Part shown: one piece after another, positions 44,276 to 55,321 of the stretch | How positions within the stretch are numbered: the stretch's first letter is position 1 | Layout of the letters: the number at the start of each line of letters is the position of its first letter | NCBI GenBank assembly: GCA_958450325.1 | Contig: OY288242.1 | Location: 22,326,474-22,390,473, forward strand | Length of the DNA: 64,000 nt | Direction: 5' to 3' | Source: Agrostemma githago | Taxonomy: Eukaryota; Streptophyta; Magnoliopsida; Caryophyllales; Caryophyllaceae | Position numbers and translations under genes: made by a program | The notes under the pieces: generated by a model | What the model was told of the DNA's origin: nothing | What the model saw: only the letters and a program-made list of their open reading frames with translations | Databases searched by the model: none

Positions 44276-45158
44276 AGTGGGGTTTTGTGGGCCTGCCTAC
44301 CAGTCGTGACCTGCTTTCCCCGGACTGGTTACCGTGAGTGTCCCATTGTCTATGGGCCGGTTTCCTCGTACTGGGGGAGCGGTGCCTTGGAGGCTGCCTG
44401 CTTGCAGCTTCATCTTCTGTCTCGGGGGAGTCTTGCCTGGGTCTCTTTCTCTGAGAGTGGCAGAGGTTCTCACCCTGGTGGTATCTAGATTCAAGCGGTT
44501 GCCCCCGGTTGAGCCTAGACTGCAGGCTTTGGGACAAACCCGGGGCTGACTGCTCTTTGACCGCCGGTGTTAACCTGGAGAAGACTCCACCTTGCTTTTC
44601 TCCCAGGCGCCTTGACATGGGCTGCCTGGGCCTCATTCTCTCCTGCAATTCCCGGGATAAGCCTCTCTGTTCTCCAGACGCGGATTCTGTTGTATGAATG
44701 GAGAATGCCTGCTGTTGAGCAGGTGGCTCTGGGCTGCCTATTGTGATACGCCTTTGCACTTGTGCGTACACTTGTGCCGTCCTTCTTGCTTTCCTCTGAG
44801 CATTCCTGGTGGCGGTTCGCTTCGTGCCCCCAGCTCCATCCCTGCTTATTGAGGGTGGTTGCCTGGGGGCCGATGCAACCCTGCCTACCAGGTCCTCAGG
44901 AGTGAACTCCTGGTTTAGCATTGCAGAGAAGAAAGCGGCTGCCTGCGCCATCTGAGCCGGTGTTAGATTCAGAGTGTGCCCTGGGTGTGTTCCCAACTCA
45001 GGTGTCACAGCAGCGTTTGGTACGCCGAGGAGACTGGTTCCCCCCACCCCCAGGATCGTGGCGGGAGGAACCCTCTCTGGCTGCGGCATGCCATATAGGG
45101 GGGTCACCGGTGGGACCGTCGGACCCGCTCCTGTACTGGCGTCAATGATTTCCGGCAT
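44276..45158 (-). pseudogene. gag: Element C N-terminal gag extension
   Basis: About 290 residues from the ATG at 45158, Gln/Arg/Pro-rich, with a hydrophobic LTPAQMAQAAAFFSAML segment near 65 and several RR-rich stretches. It is the first part of gag; a one-base change near 44275 separates it from the main gag frame. The 5' LTR begins about 100 bases upstream. Confidence 0.8.
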
Positions 45159-45238
45159 GATTAGTTTGATTGTTTTAGTTTTTTGTGATTAGGAATTGTT
45201 GATTTTTTGTGGGTAATTCGTGAGCACAACCGTTGTCC

Positions 45239-45256
45239 TCCCCACAGACGGCGCCA
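45239..45256 (-). other. Primer binding site of element C
   Basis: TGGCGCCGTCTGTGGGGA on minus, three bases inside the 5' LTR. The tRNA was not assigned. Confidence 0.75.
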
Positions 45257-45259
45257 AAT

Positions 45260-45930
45260 TGTTCCGGTCACGGAAACAATTAACCCGGCTTTGGATCCGG
45301 GCGGAGTAATCGGACTATCGGTAAGTAACTGATCGCGTGATTTCCTTAAATCTCTCCTTTGTCCCTCTCCCTTGATCGGACCTTCCCGGCGGAGTCGGCC
45401 TGCTCCCTGCACAATGAACGCACAGGGCCTCGAAGGTTGTCCGAGGGAACCCTCTCCGATGCCTAAGTCAGTCCGTGAAGTGCCTTGATGAACCTAGCTC
45501 GTGAGGAACTAGGTGGCATTTTAGGAGTGAGAGTCTAGAGAGAGAAAATCCAGCCTCTTTCTTGTGGGAAAGGGTTGAGTATTTATACCTTCCCACAAGA
45601 AAGAGAAGTGGGAGAGGAATGGATGGATAAGAAAGTGACAAGTGGCGGCTTCCCATCCACCCATTCTTAATTACCTTAGGCGAAATGACGCGAGGGCCCC
45701 TGGGGGTACTGACCCTATCAACCAGGGACTTCCCCAGGGCAGGCGGATTTTGTGTCGTGGTCGCTGGGCTCCAGCAGGCTGTGTTGGCTTGCGGTCTCAG
45801 CGGCCGACTGCTATCCTTAGCGTTTTATGCTTCTATTTTGGCTTCTTGCCAGGGACTGGCCTTTTGAGCTTGATGGGGGTCCTCTTGGGGCCTGCTCAGC
45901 AGGTGATCATTGACAGGCTGCCGACCCCAA
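45260..45930 (-). repeat. Element C 5' LTR (right copy)
   Basis: 671 bp, about 2.5 percent different from the left copy; TATA box on minus at 45580-45587; followed by ACAAC. Confidence 0.88.
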
Positions 45931-45935
45931 ACAAC

Positions 45936-46258
45936 GACGAAGAATGAGACAAGAAAAGAGGCTAGAAAACCATCGGGTGAAGTTTCACCCGATGAGAAAT
46001 GATCGGGCGAAGTTTCATCCGACGGTAATTTTACCTCCCCGGAGATCTTGAGGAAAGCTTCTCCACCAGGCGATATGACCGGTGTGGACGTCCGTCTGTA
46101 CCGCCCGGGGCCCGAGCGTGCTCGCGCGGGACTGACCTAGTTTTCATCGCGTGGCGGCGGCCACCCACGCGGTCCCCTCCCTGCCAAGGACCGGTCCGAT
46201 CTCGCAAACGGGGTGAAGTGTCAGACCTAGATTTGGATGACAATCCGGACTTGTACTA
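45936..46258 (+). repeat. Element E 3' LTR, second part
   Basis: Continues E's LTR after element C. A perfect 10-bp hairpin (45971-45994, loop AGTT) and a second imperfect copy of it (about 46001-46024) lie here. The end is placed where similarity to the right LTR of element F begins. The exact boundary and E's target duplication could not be fixed. Confidence 0.5.
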
Positions 46259-48260
46259 GACGGGTGCGGGCACCCATATTTTCGTTTGGGAATCGATCGA
46301 GACGTGGTTGTAAATGGTTAAAGGCCGATTCATTTGGTAAGGCGACCTTTTTAGTGAACTGAATTCGTTGCCAATTTGTGGAGTGGTCACCGAGTCAATT
46401 ATGGGGACTTGGAAACCGTTCAAGTCAACTTTGATCCCTTACCGGCTCAAAGTTGAGTGGCACGGGACCTAAAGATAAAGACTTGTACCCTAAAGCACTC
46501 CATGCCTGGAATGACTCTCATTGCCAGTGGTTTCGGACATCCGGAAACCGTCGATTCTTAGTAAGGGGTGAGGGTACGTATTGGGAATCCAACATCCGAT
46601 ATATGTCAACACCCAATCCCGCCCGCACTATAGCGGCCTCTACCAATCAATCGATGGGCTGATTTCCTAGTTCTGTTGTTGTGGTGGAAGTACTGTAACA
46701 TCCGTTTTTTTAACCCTATGTCTTTTACTACGTCGGTTGTTTTAAGGACAGATAAGTTTTATCGTCTAAATAGTAGTGTTTACATTCTTTGCATGTGATT
46801 TCACGTGACAAGCAGACCATGAAAAGATGCACGTTGGAGAGTAGAGAATACTATGTATTATACGTATTAGAAAATTAGGTTTAATGCGATAATACGGATA
46901 TTAGTCGTTCTTGTGGTATACCTTACCTGGTATTCTGCTTTAGATGCGTCGGTTCAGCATTAATAGAGGTGCGTCGAACCTACTAAGGTGAGCATCCGGA
47001 TTAATACGGAACCCGACCATCACTTTGTTAAGTTTTAAGTTATTTTACGTTTTGAATTCCATGTTAGGTGATTTAGCATGCGATTATAAGGCCATAAAAG
47101 CAATAAATCATACGAAAAACTGTAAATGCGAATGTAGGTGAATAACATTGTGAGGAGTTGCACCCTCGAAGTATACACTAAACGGGACTCGATGTATAGA
47201 TAGTTTTGAGAACGGATCTCGGAATTACTCGGGTCTATTTAGTGTGTTTTAGTGTTTGTGATTGAAGTTGGGACGTTACGTATTTTAGTAGATGTTTGTG
47301 GGCCTAGCGCCCACATCTAGAGTTATCTTAGTGCATAATAATAGAAAGTACAAAAATGGAAAGTTTTGTTTAGATGGCAACCTTGTGACGACTCGATCAA
47401 CCGGCGGATCCTCCTAGCTTGACCAGTGACTCCGGCAGAACCCCATTACCGTTTGACCTTCCCGCGGCTACTCCGGCAGAGCTTCGTTGCTAAGAACTAG
47501 TTCTACGGCTAATCCGGCAGAACTTCGTTACTAGTTTTGAGCTAGTCGATCACAGACACCTCGGTATCGAGTGGAGAGCTCGAAGGTGAGGAGTAGCGTT
47601 GATGTCTCCTTTTTATCGGAACAACGATCGAGTGGATCGTTTGCCTCAGGTGTCGAAGTGCGAGCCGTTAGCAAGAATTTTCAGGGGGAAGAGAAGATTA
47701 AATGTGTGTGTCCGAATGAGGGCGTGAAGGGGGGGGGTATTTATGGGTGTTTTCGGTCCTCGTCGCCCACATGGGCGCCCGAGCTGGGGCGTGCTAAGAC
47801 TCAGGCGCCTGGGTTCGGGCGTGGGGAGACCCAGGCGCGTCAGGTGGTGCGGTTGGAGTTTTGAGGATACGGTTTTGATACTTTCCAAAACCGAGAGGGA
47901 CGAGCGTGATATGTTTCTTGGGGATTAAGTTTACTTCAGGTTTGACCTAGTGCCGTGGGTTTAGCGGGCCTCCGGTGTTCGTCCCGAGGTTCGCTTGGCG
48001 CGGTGTTGACTCGGTTTGAGTTTCGGGACCGACTCGGGGTCCCGATGTCAGAATTAACTCTAATTATTGTCTATGTGACCGTAACGACACGACTATGGCT
48101 GCCATCATGTTAGTTTTTAATTTTTCCGAGTAATTATTTAATCCGTTCTATAGGAAAACTATCTAGAACATCGCGAACCCGCGTCGCGTTGCAGTCCTAT
48201 CATCATCGGGTGTTTGTTGGGCACCTCTGCAGCCACCAGGTCCAAATCCGAGTGTCTACA
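46258..48260 (-). repeat. Element F 3' LTR (left copy, truncated at its left)
   Basis: Matches 60880-62867. In plus orientation it ends GTGTCTACA followed by a polypurine tract. The TATA position reads CATAAATA (minus, 47738-47745), whereas the right copy has TATAAATA. Confidence 0.85.
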
Positions 48261-49666
48261 GAAGCCCCCACTTTGACTGAGGGTTGGAAAAGGCGAAAAT
48301 CAAAGTAAAGCCGCCCAGGTCAATCGAAGATTACGGTCTGGTGGCTGTCCGGTCGGATCGTTTTAAGTCCATTAGACTGCGCGTTGAGGCTCGCCATCTA
48401 AGGCTTAGGAGTCATACATGACGTCTTTGCTTGCGGTTGCCTGCTTGGGCCCGGGCCGTTGCTTGTCATCTTGTTCTTGATTCTTTGTGCACGCGCGCTT
48501 TGTCTTGTTCAGTTTAATTAAGGTTTTGTTTTATTTTAAGCGCTATTATGTGTTGGGTGCAAATGTATTGGCCTGTAAATGTTTCGGGATGCTTGTGATC
48601 CCTTGATGACATAAAACGTTCGAGGACGTTAGTCTCCACTTGAGCGATCGTCTTTGGGATGCTTATGACCCCTAGGACAAGAATAAAGTGATATAAAATT
48701 ATTCGAGGGCGTCAGTCTCCACTCGAATAGCTGTCCTTCGGGATGCCTCTGACCCCTAGGATAAAATTGTTATTGCTGTGCCTCCGGGATCACTAAGATC
48801 CCTTGGGCAGAACACCTCGAGGGCGTGAGTCTCCACTCGAGTAGCTGTTCTTCGGGATGCCTCTAACCCCTAGGACAAAATTGTTGTTGCTGTGCCTCCG
48901 GGATCACTAAGATCCCTTGGGCAGAACTCCTCGAGGGCGTCACTCTCCACTCGAGTAGTTGTCCTTCGGGATGCCTCTGACCCCTAGGACAAAATTGCTG
49001 TTGCTGTGCCTCCGGGATCACTAAGATCCCTTGGGCAAAACTCCTCGAGGGCGTCAGTCTCCACTCGAGTAGCTGTCCTTCGGGATGCCTCTGACCCCTA
49101 TGACAAAATTGTTGTTCGTTTATTTGTTTCAGTAAAATGCTGGTGTTGTGAGTTTGTCTTATTTTGTTCGCAGGCTTGTCTTGTTTTGTTCGGGTTCGTT
49201 CTTGCTTTTGTTTCGATCTTGGGTTTGTTGAGTTTGCTCAGAGTTTGCTTACATTAGTCTTGGTTGTTTTGTTACGCGTCCGGATATAGCGTTAAGGTTA
49301 AGTGCGTTTCTTATTCTTGTTTTATTAGTCGGGGGTGCGTTATCGATTTGAATTAGTAGTAGGTGCATGCTTTATGTGTATTGTCTTTGAGTTGCGTTTA
49401 TTTTGCTTCGTTTGAGTCTGGGCTGGGCCCCTTAGGCGCGCATCCTTCAGCGCTCCAAGACTCAGGCGCCCGGCACCCAGCGTGCTAGAACCCGAGCGCG
49501 TCGGCTGCGGCGGTCGTATTTTCATGGTCCGGGTCTGTTTAACTAAACGAAGATTGAGGCGATTGTTTTATTTCACCAAAATCGAACGCGTCGCCCCTTT
49601 CGCCTCAAGATCGATTTTTTGACTTTTGCTAACCAAACTTGTCTCGGTTTCCGTTATTTTACGACG
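48261..49666. repeat. Element F 3' untranslated region with 114 bp tandem repeats
   Basis: 48261-48274 is the polypurine tract (minus AAAGTGGGGGCTTC). From about 48590 to 49110 a unit recurs; CCTCCGGGAT starts at 48781, 48895 and 49009, a 114-base period, with a shorter diverged variant before. Two alternating words, TTCGGGATGCCTCTGACCCC and a CTCGAGGGCGTCA-CTCCACTCGAG inverted pair, make each unit. 49110-49666 shows no supported gene. Confidence 0.9.
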
Positions 49667-52600
49667 ATGTCGACTCCGGGTTAGTGTTCTTTACTTCTTT
49701 AATGTTGGTTTTCCTTGATTAGATTGATTATGAGTTGGTTTGTTGGAAACCCTAGAAAGTCGATTTGGGCGTTTTTTATTCACTAAGTTTCGACGTTTAT
49801 GCTTGATCTTATCGTTGAATTGGGGTTAACTATAGCTTGTTGAAGCGTTTATGAGCTCGATAAGTGTGTTCGAGGTGTGATAATGCTCGCTATGGGAAAT
49901 ATATGTTTGGAATGATAGGGTTAGGGACCGTCTCCTGATTATTCCTGCGATTACTTTACGTATTTTTGCTCAAATAGTGTTTATGAGGATATGGGTAGCT
50001 CTATTGTCGATTGCTTGGGCTAGGATGACTTTTAGGACACTCCGTGAGGTTTTGTGTCTTAAGACGGACGAAAAGGTATCGAAACGATGTTGGATTTTCC
50101 CGAAACCACGTCCATTGTGACCGGGATCGAAAATGTGTGCTATCGGCTATCTTGGAATTTCGATATCCTTATCCAAAATTTTGAGCTTATTTTGACCTGT
50201 TTAAGCTGATTTAGCCTGACTAGGGTTGTATTTTCTTTTTTTGTTTTTATTTACAGCTAGAGATGATACCAAGCGTCCCGAGGGAACCTCCTCGGTTAGT
50301 GCTAGTGCTAGGTCTAGTGTTAGTGTGGAGACCGCCGGGGTTAGTTCGCAGACCCCGAGAGATTCGCAGGAGACAAAGGAGCATCTCGTCCCAGCGCCGC
50401 AATCCCGAGACTATTAACGAAGCTGAATTTGACAGAGTGAAGAAGCGTAAGCTTCCAGAGACGGTTGCTAGGAGGGTTCACGTTCCGTTTCCTGTACCGG
50501 ATGATGAGGAGACTGTCTACGAGGATCCTGAATGGGCCCGGGATTGGGACGATCATCAGCTGACGTTTCACCTTGACCTTCACATTTCTAACCGCATCGT
50601 GCGGGGCCTGGTGAGTGTTCTATTCGTGCTTATTGGTTTGTGTCTCAGATTTGTTATTGCTATTATATTTTTGGCTCGGGTTAGGTTGGGTTTGTTTTGT
50701 TTATACTTGCATTGCTTTGGTTTGCATCCCTCAGGTCCGATGAGGACTTTTTCAGGCTTTACTACGTGTCACGATATCTATTTTCAAAAATTGACCCCTA
50801 TGGTAAAGGGGATTATCGAGAGGACTTCTCTGGGTCCTGTGGTTGGACAGTGGGCTAGGTTGGTGGGCTGCAAGACCAAGTGCAACCTTATGGTGATAAG
50901 GGCGATGATAGATCGCTTTCACGATACTACTTCGACCTTCCATATGGCTTTTGGGGAGGTCGGAATGATCCTAGAGGATTTTGGTATGATTAGCAGTCTG
51001 CCTTGGGGTCCGGATAGGATTAAGTGGGCTGCCGAAGGCCCTAGTCTAGATAGCGATGGGGTGCGGGGCCTCATCGGAGAATGTTTACCGCGCGAGGTAT
51101 ATAGTGCGCCTCACGCTATAGTAAGTTCTTACATCACCGACCACTTTGAGCGAGAGGCGGTATTGGAGGGTCGGGAGCCCAACACGCCGGAACAGGATGC
51201 CCGGTTGTGGTTGTGGTACTTCCTAGGGCCAACGCACTTCTCGGACAAGGGCGAGAGGTTCTGCACTAGGATCTTGCCCTTCCTGGCTGAGCTGACCCAG
51301 CTAGGGCGCTACGACTGGGTGACTGCGGCTTTTGCGAAGATGACTCACTGCCCGCAAGTCATGGTGAGGCCGCTAGTGATAGAGTTCGCCTCGGCTGTGC
51401 CTATCATGTGTTCGGGCCTTATACTGGAGGTTAGTTGTTTTTTTTTGCTCTTGTGTTTTGAGTTCTACTTAGTTTTTGGCTTGATTTTGCTGAAGTCGTT
51501 TTGGGTTTTTATAGGCTTGGATCTACTCCTATTTCCCGTGTTTGGCCCCTTAGACGGTACGGGTGCACCTGAAGAGATTCCCGGCGGGAATCGAGTGGTG
51601 GTTGGCTCAGCCTAAGAATACAATCAGCCATTACCCGGTGGAGAATGCGTTAGTTAACAAGCTACGCATTGAAGATGTAAGTTTTTTTTATTAATCTACT
51701 GAGCTTAGTAACCCCCAAGGTTTAGGACTTGTTAAGATGTTGGTTTAGTTTTTTTAGTTTTTGGCCCGCCCTTGGGCCAATTATGAGGGTGTGCCGGAGT
51801 ACGTGACTGCGGAGCTGAGGCCGCGAAGTTATAGGAGGATGCTTCTCCATGCGTTGATTCGTCCGGTTTGGTACCTGGGCGAGCGGTTGGTACGTCAGTG
51901 CCTTTATGACGATTTCAGGGTGCCGGATGATCCACCCCGGACCATGTTCAGACCACCGACCGCCGCAGAGGTCCTCGAGGATAGGGACGGAGAGGGAGGC
52001 GATACACTCTTGGTGCCTGGTGCCTCCTACCTATCTCACGTCACCCGGCGGCTAGCTTGGTACCGCCTCGTGGTAAGGTTCTAATTTTGGTTTCTAGATT
52101 TGCTTTACGGTTTATTGTTTATTTGCCCTTTGATCGACCAATCTGTTGTCTTTATAGATGGCCGATCCGGTTGATGAAATCACGCCCGGATTTTCCCCTG
52201 ACGCTACTTAGAGTGGATGCGGCTGGGATACCCTTCACTGAGCCTCTCCCCCCGTGTTTTGCTGAGGAGATGGATGTCGGGATTGAGTGCCGTGACCAGG
52301 TGTACCAGGTGAGTTTTTTTGTGTTCTTCGTTTGGGTTCTAAGAATTAGGATCGGTTTGCCTAACTTTTATGGTTACACTCCCAGGTTTCCTCGGCTTGC
52401 CATCAGCCACTGTGACAGGCTGCCAACCGCTTCTGGGCCTATGCCTCGAGGCTTTCCCGTGACACTTCGGGGCCTCGATCGGTGAGTTTATGTGACTAAG
52501 GTGGCTTTCTAGGTTGTTGGTGTATTTTCCTAATGCTTAAGTGTATTTGCAGGATGTTCCGAATATGGTGGGGCAGTTGGAGACTCGGGTGACCGAGCTT

Positions 52601-52927
52601 GAGGCAAGAGAGGGTGAAGCACAACGGCTCTTGCAATCTCGAGCTGACAAGATCGCCTTTCTAAAGGAGCAGCTGGCTCGGTCCCGGGGCGAGACTTCAG
52701 CACAGGGTGAGGCTAGGCATCAGATCGAAAGGGAGGCTGAGGTTGAGGCTGAGGCTACGGATGCTTCGGAGGAGGTTGGAGGGATTCCCGATACAGCTAC
52801 TCTAGATATGTTGTCGGGGATGGATGGTAGTGAGTCTCCTCTTATAGACCTGGAGGACCTAGGGTTGGATGACCAGCTTTGTGAGATCGTGATTGCCGTC
52901 GGCGCGACTTCTAGTGGTCCTTCCTAG
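49667..52927 (+). pseudogene. Antisense multi-exon gene of element F (plant mobile domain-like)
   Basis: A plus-strand gene antisense to F's pol. A likely short exon 1 (49667-49679) is followed by exons near 50257-50610, 50735-51430, 51515-51678, 51757-52073, 52159-52310 and 52553-52927, with GT...AG borders such as CTG/GTGAGT and CTCAG. Segments FHDTTSTFHMAFGEVGMIL and AWIYSYFPCLAP, with KRFPAGIEWW, resemble the plant mobile domain, an uncharacterised plant domain of host MAIN-like and transposon-borne proteins. The last exon encodes a coiled coil (GQLETRVTELEAREGEAQRL) and an acidic tail. A TAG in exon 4 (just after LAP) and frame changes near 50420 and 50740 mean it is broken. Intron positions are inferred. 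Confidence 0.6.
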
Positions 52928-53801
52928 CCTTGACTTGTATAAGGATTCTTACATTTTGTATATTTGTTTTAGATTTTTTAGTATTTGAATTGCTTTGATT
53001 AGTCTTGCGTTTTCGTTTGGCGAATTGTTTTCCTAGGTTTACAAGTAATCACTTTTGCATTTATTTGTTTTGCGATGTGACTCGGTTTATGGTACGTTAG
53101 CGTTGCAGGAGAGTACGAAAATTGTTTCTTTCGGGGGTTTTGAAATTCATTGGCTTGAGCCGGGAATCGGATCGGATACTACGTCGATTAAAATGTTTTG
53201 AGTCGATTAAAATGTTTTGACTTGAGATGGACGAGATGTAAAATGTTAAAGTAAAACATTAACGCGTTCTGACCGCATATATTAGGATATTAGCTTTAGT
53301 ATGAAATTGGAATTTAAAATCCGAGCACTTTTTGAAAAAAAGTTAGACCACTTTTTACATGCTCATAATATTGCCTTGTTAGGCTACAGACGTGACTCGA
53401 CGGTAATCGCTAAAAGGCTACGACACGCCTAGGTGGGGTGGCTTATCCCCCTAAAAAAAATTAAAAAAACGTCTAAGGCTTGTTTGTCCGACGGGTAGAT
53501 CCACGTTCTCGCAACTCTTGCGCGGGTATTTCGGTTTTTCGGACGAGTTTTAGCGACATTGGGAGGTTGTTCCGGATGTCCGGGGTTGAGGATGATAGCT
53601 ACGGTGATAATGGAGGTTTGAATTTCTATCCTTGGGTTGCTCGGGATGTCTCCTGCATGACTACAGGCGCTTGGGCTGAGGACACTGGACTCCGGGCCGC
53701 CTGGGCTTGGGCGGCCAGAAATTCGGGTGCGTGGGCCGGTGAGGTCGGGGCCTCGGGTTATGGAATTTTTCGTGGTTTCCTAATACTTGCGGGATTAGGG
53801 C
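52928..53801. other. Element F spacer between antisense genes
   Basis: No supported gene. An ORF at 53480-53917 has Ala/Gly/Trp-rich composition from GGGCTTGGGCGG-like words and is not credible. Near-repeats AGTCGATTAAAATGTTTTGA occur at 53180-53220. Confidence 0.5.
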
Positions 53802-53809
53802 TATATATA
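53802..53809 (+). promoter_or_regulatory. TATA box of the DUF7745-like antisense gene in element F
   Basis: TATATATA about 70 bases before the ATG at 53880, matching the arrangement in element A. Confidence 0.55.
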
Positions 53810-53879
53810 CGGGTTGTGGGTGTTTGTTTCAGACATATTGCGGTATCCGTAGGGTCTAGCACGTCTATACTTAGCGTTA

Positions 53880-55321
53880 TGTCGGGTTTTGGAAAAAATC
53901 CTTGCCGAGTGGGTTAGTTCTTTTAAGAAATGTGACCACAAGATTAGTTCAAGTGATGGTTTATCAGTGGTTATCGCGCTTAGTCGAGTCAAGGTACAAA
54001 ATAACTTCTTGCGTGCATGTTCTAGGTTCTGGGATCCGAAATACCATGCTTTTGTCTTTCCTGGGGGTAAAATTTGTCCTTTGCCCGAAGAGATAGATGC
54101 CATAGGTGGGTGGAGCTCGGTTCGACCTTGTGTGCCTTATGGGGATGATGCTTATGTGGAGCGGTTTTACCATTTTTTTGGACCTTTCTTCGCTAGAGGA
54201 GGCTAAGGGTTATTTTGGTACGGACGACCTTAACTTAGAGTTACCTTCTATGACGTTCTCACAGGTTGGCTCTCGTCACCTTTCGACCTTGGCGTGTAGG
54301 CGTGCTTTTAACATTGCTATTGCTTGGTATTATCTTTTTGAGGATGCGAGGTCACGTGAAGGTTGGGGTAATCCTCGGGTTTTGGATGTGGTGATGGCAA
54401 TGGAGCATGGACGGTCGCCCTCTTTGCTTATTTTGGGTGAGCTCGTTTTGGGTGTAGATGCTACTGTCCGGCTACAAGTGACACCTTCTCGGGGTTCCAG
54501 GGTCATCCTACAGGTGTGTGTTTTTTTTGTTCCCCCCCCCCCCCCCCCGTTTTTTTGGTTTTATTTTATGGTTGTGATGTTTCGTAGTGTTTGTACAGGT
54601 TTGGCTGCAGGAACGACTTGGTTTGGTGCTCCCTCCCCGGTGTTTCAAAGATTATAATTACAAGGGCTTCACGGGCCGGAAAATGGTGCAGTTGTGGGGT
54701 AAAATTCTCGAGGAAAAGGGTTGGCTTTCCTATTTGGCTGAAGGGGATGTGGTCGTCAGGTTGTCTATTCCGTGGTGGAACACTAGCGGGCGTATCGGGT
54801 TTCTATTTTCGTCTTCGTCATGGGTTTTGCTAATACTATCCATGAGGGATCAAGTTGGTGTTTACCCGGGCCTATTGTCACGTCGAATGGGTGTCCAGCT
54901 TTCTATTTCGAAGGATGCTGAAATTGTCTCTATTTCTATTTCGAAGGATTTCTTGGGAGCAGATCCCGTTGCTATTGAGAGTGTTCAACCGACTGACAAT
55001 ACTCCTATCCGGCGGAGGGTTTGTGAACGCTCATCGGGGCAGATTGACTCAAAAGCTAGGAAGACAGTACCACTAAGAGGCAAGGAGGTGACTCGAGAGA
55101 CCGTTACCAGGGACAGCGGGACCGATCCTAGTTTAGTCAGTTCATCTGAACGGGCCAACACCTACAAGACCCATGTTAAGGTTGTGAAAGAGCAAAGAAA
55201 GTGGGATTTGCTGGACTCACGCTTGGATAGGGTGTTAGAAGCTTGCTTTCAGAAATTTGCGGAGGAAGAACGCAAGCGATCACACCCGAACGGTAAGGGT
55301 GAGGAAGAGTGGGACCGGTAG
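53880..55321 (+). pseudogene. Antisense gene of element F (DUF7745-like, homologue of the one in A)
   Basis: Encodes the counterpart of A's antisense protein. Shared blocks in order: SRFWDPKYHAFVFPGGKIC with LPEEIDAIGGW (A: FWDTTHHVFVF, LPEEIAAIGGW), VLDVVMAMEHGRSPSLLI, LVLGVDATVR, ILQ, then after an intron VWLQERLGL and a block with LILSMRDQVGVYPG (A: VILSLDWTIHIYPD). The C-terminus is charged and ends in a helical LDRVLEACFQKFAEEERK. The start frame is unclear (ATG 53880 with a shift just after it, or no ATG), and one extra T in a run at 54172-54178 breaks the frame. Intron about 54513-54598, phase 0. Confidence 0.75.
54513..54598 (+). other. Intron in the DUF7745-like antisense gene of element F
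   Basis: CTACAG/GTGTGT to TTGTACAG/GTTTGG, phase 0, with a T run and a run of about 17 C. It sits between Leu-Gln and Val-Trp-Leu, the same position as in element A. Confidence 0.7.

Larger units (their letters stand above)
27708..45930 (-). mobile_element. Element C: 18.2 kb Tat-type Ty3/gypsy retrotransposon with antisense genes
   Basis: Two 671 bp LTRs, ACAAC duplication, primer binding site beside the right LTR, and gag-pro-RT-RNase H-integrase on the minus strand. A plus-strand (antisense) gene pair and a 124 bp tandem repeat array lie between pol and the 3' (left) LTR. It is interrupted by element D (34648-40503), so its own length is about 12.4 kb. The LTRs differ at about 17 positions by eye (2.5 percent), and three single-base frame breaks occur in gag-pol. 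It inserted into the LTR of element E. Confidence 0.92.

Noticed and set aside
48590..49110. Regularly spaced repeats reminiscent of a CRISPR array
   Set aside because: The whole 114-base unit is repeated with no unique spacers, and the sequence is a plant retrotransposon.
53480..53917. 145-codon ORF in element F
   Set aside because: Composition is driven by GC-rich repeated words; it overlaps the promoter of the antisense gene and has no recognisable domain.
53902..54173. Minus-strand ORFs overlapping the antisense gene of element F
   Set aside because: Shadow frames; the plus-strand frame has clear homology to the gene in element A.
54530..54549. Run of about 17 C as a structural signal
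   Set aside because: Homopolymer inside the intron of the antisense gene; may be slippage or an assembly problem.
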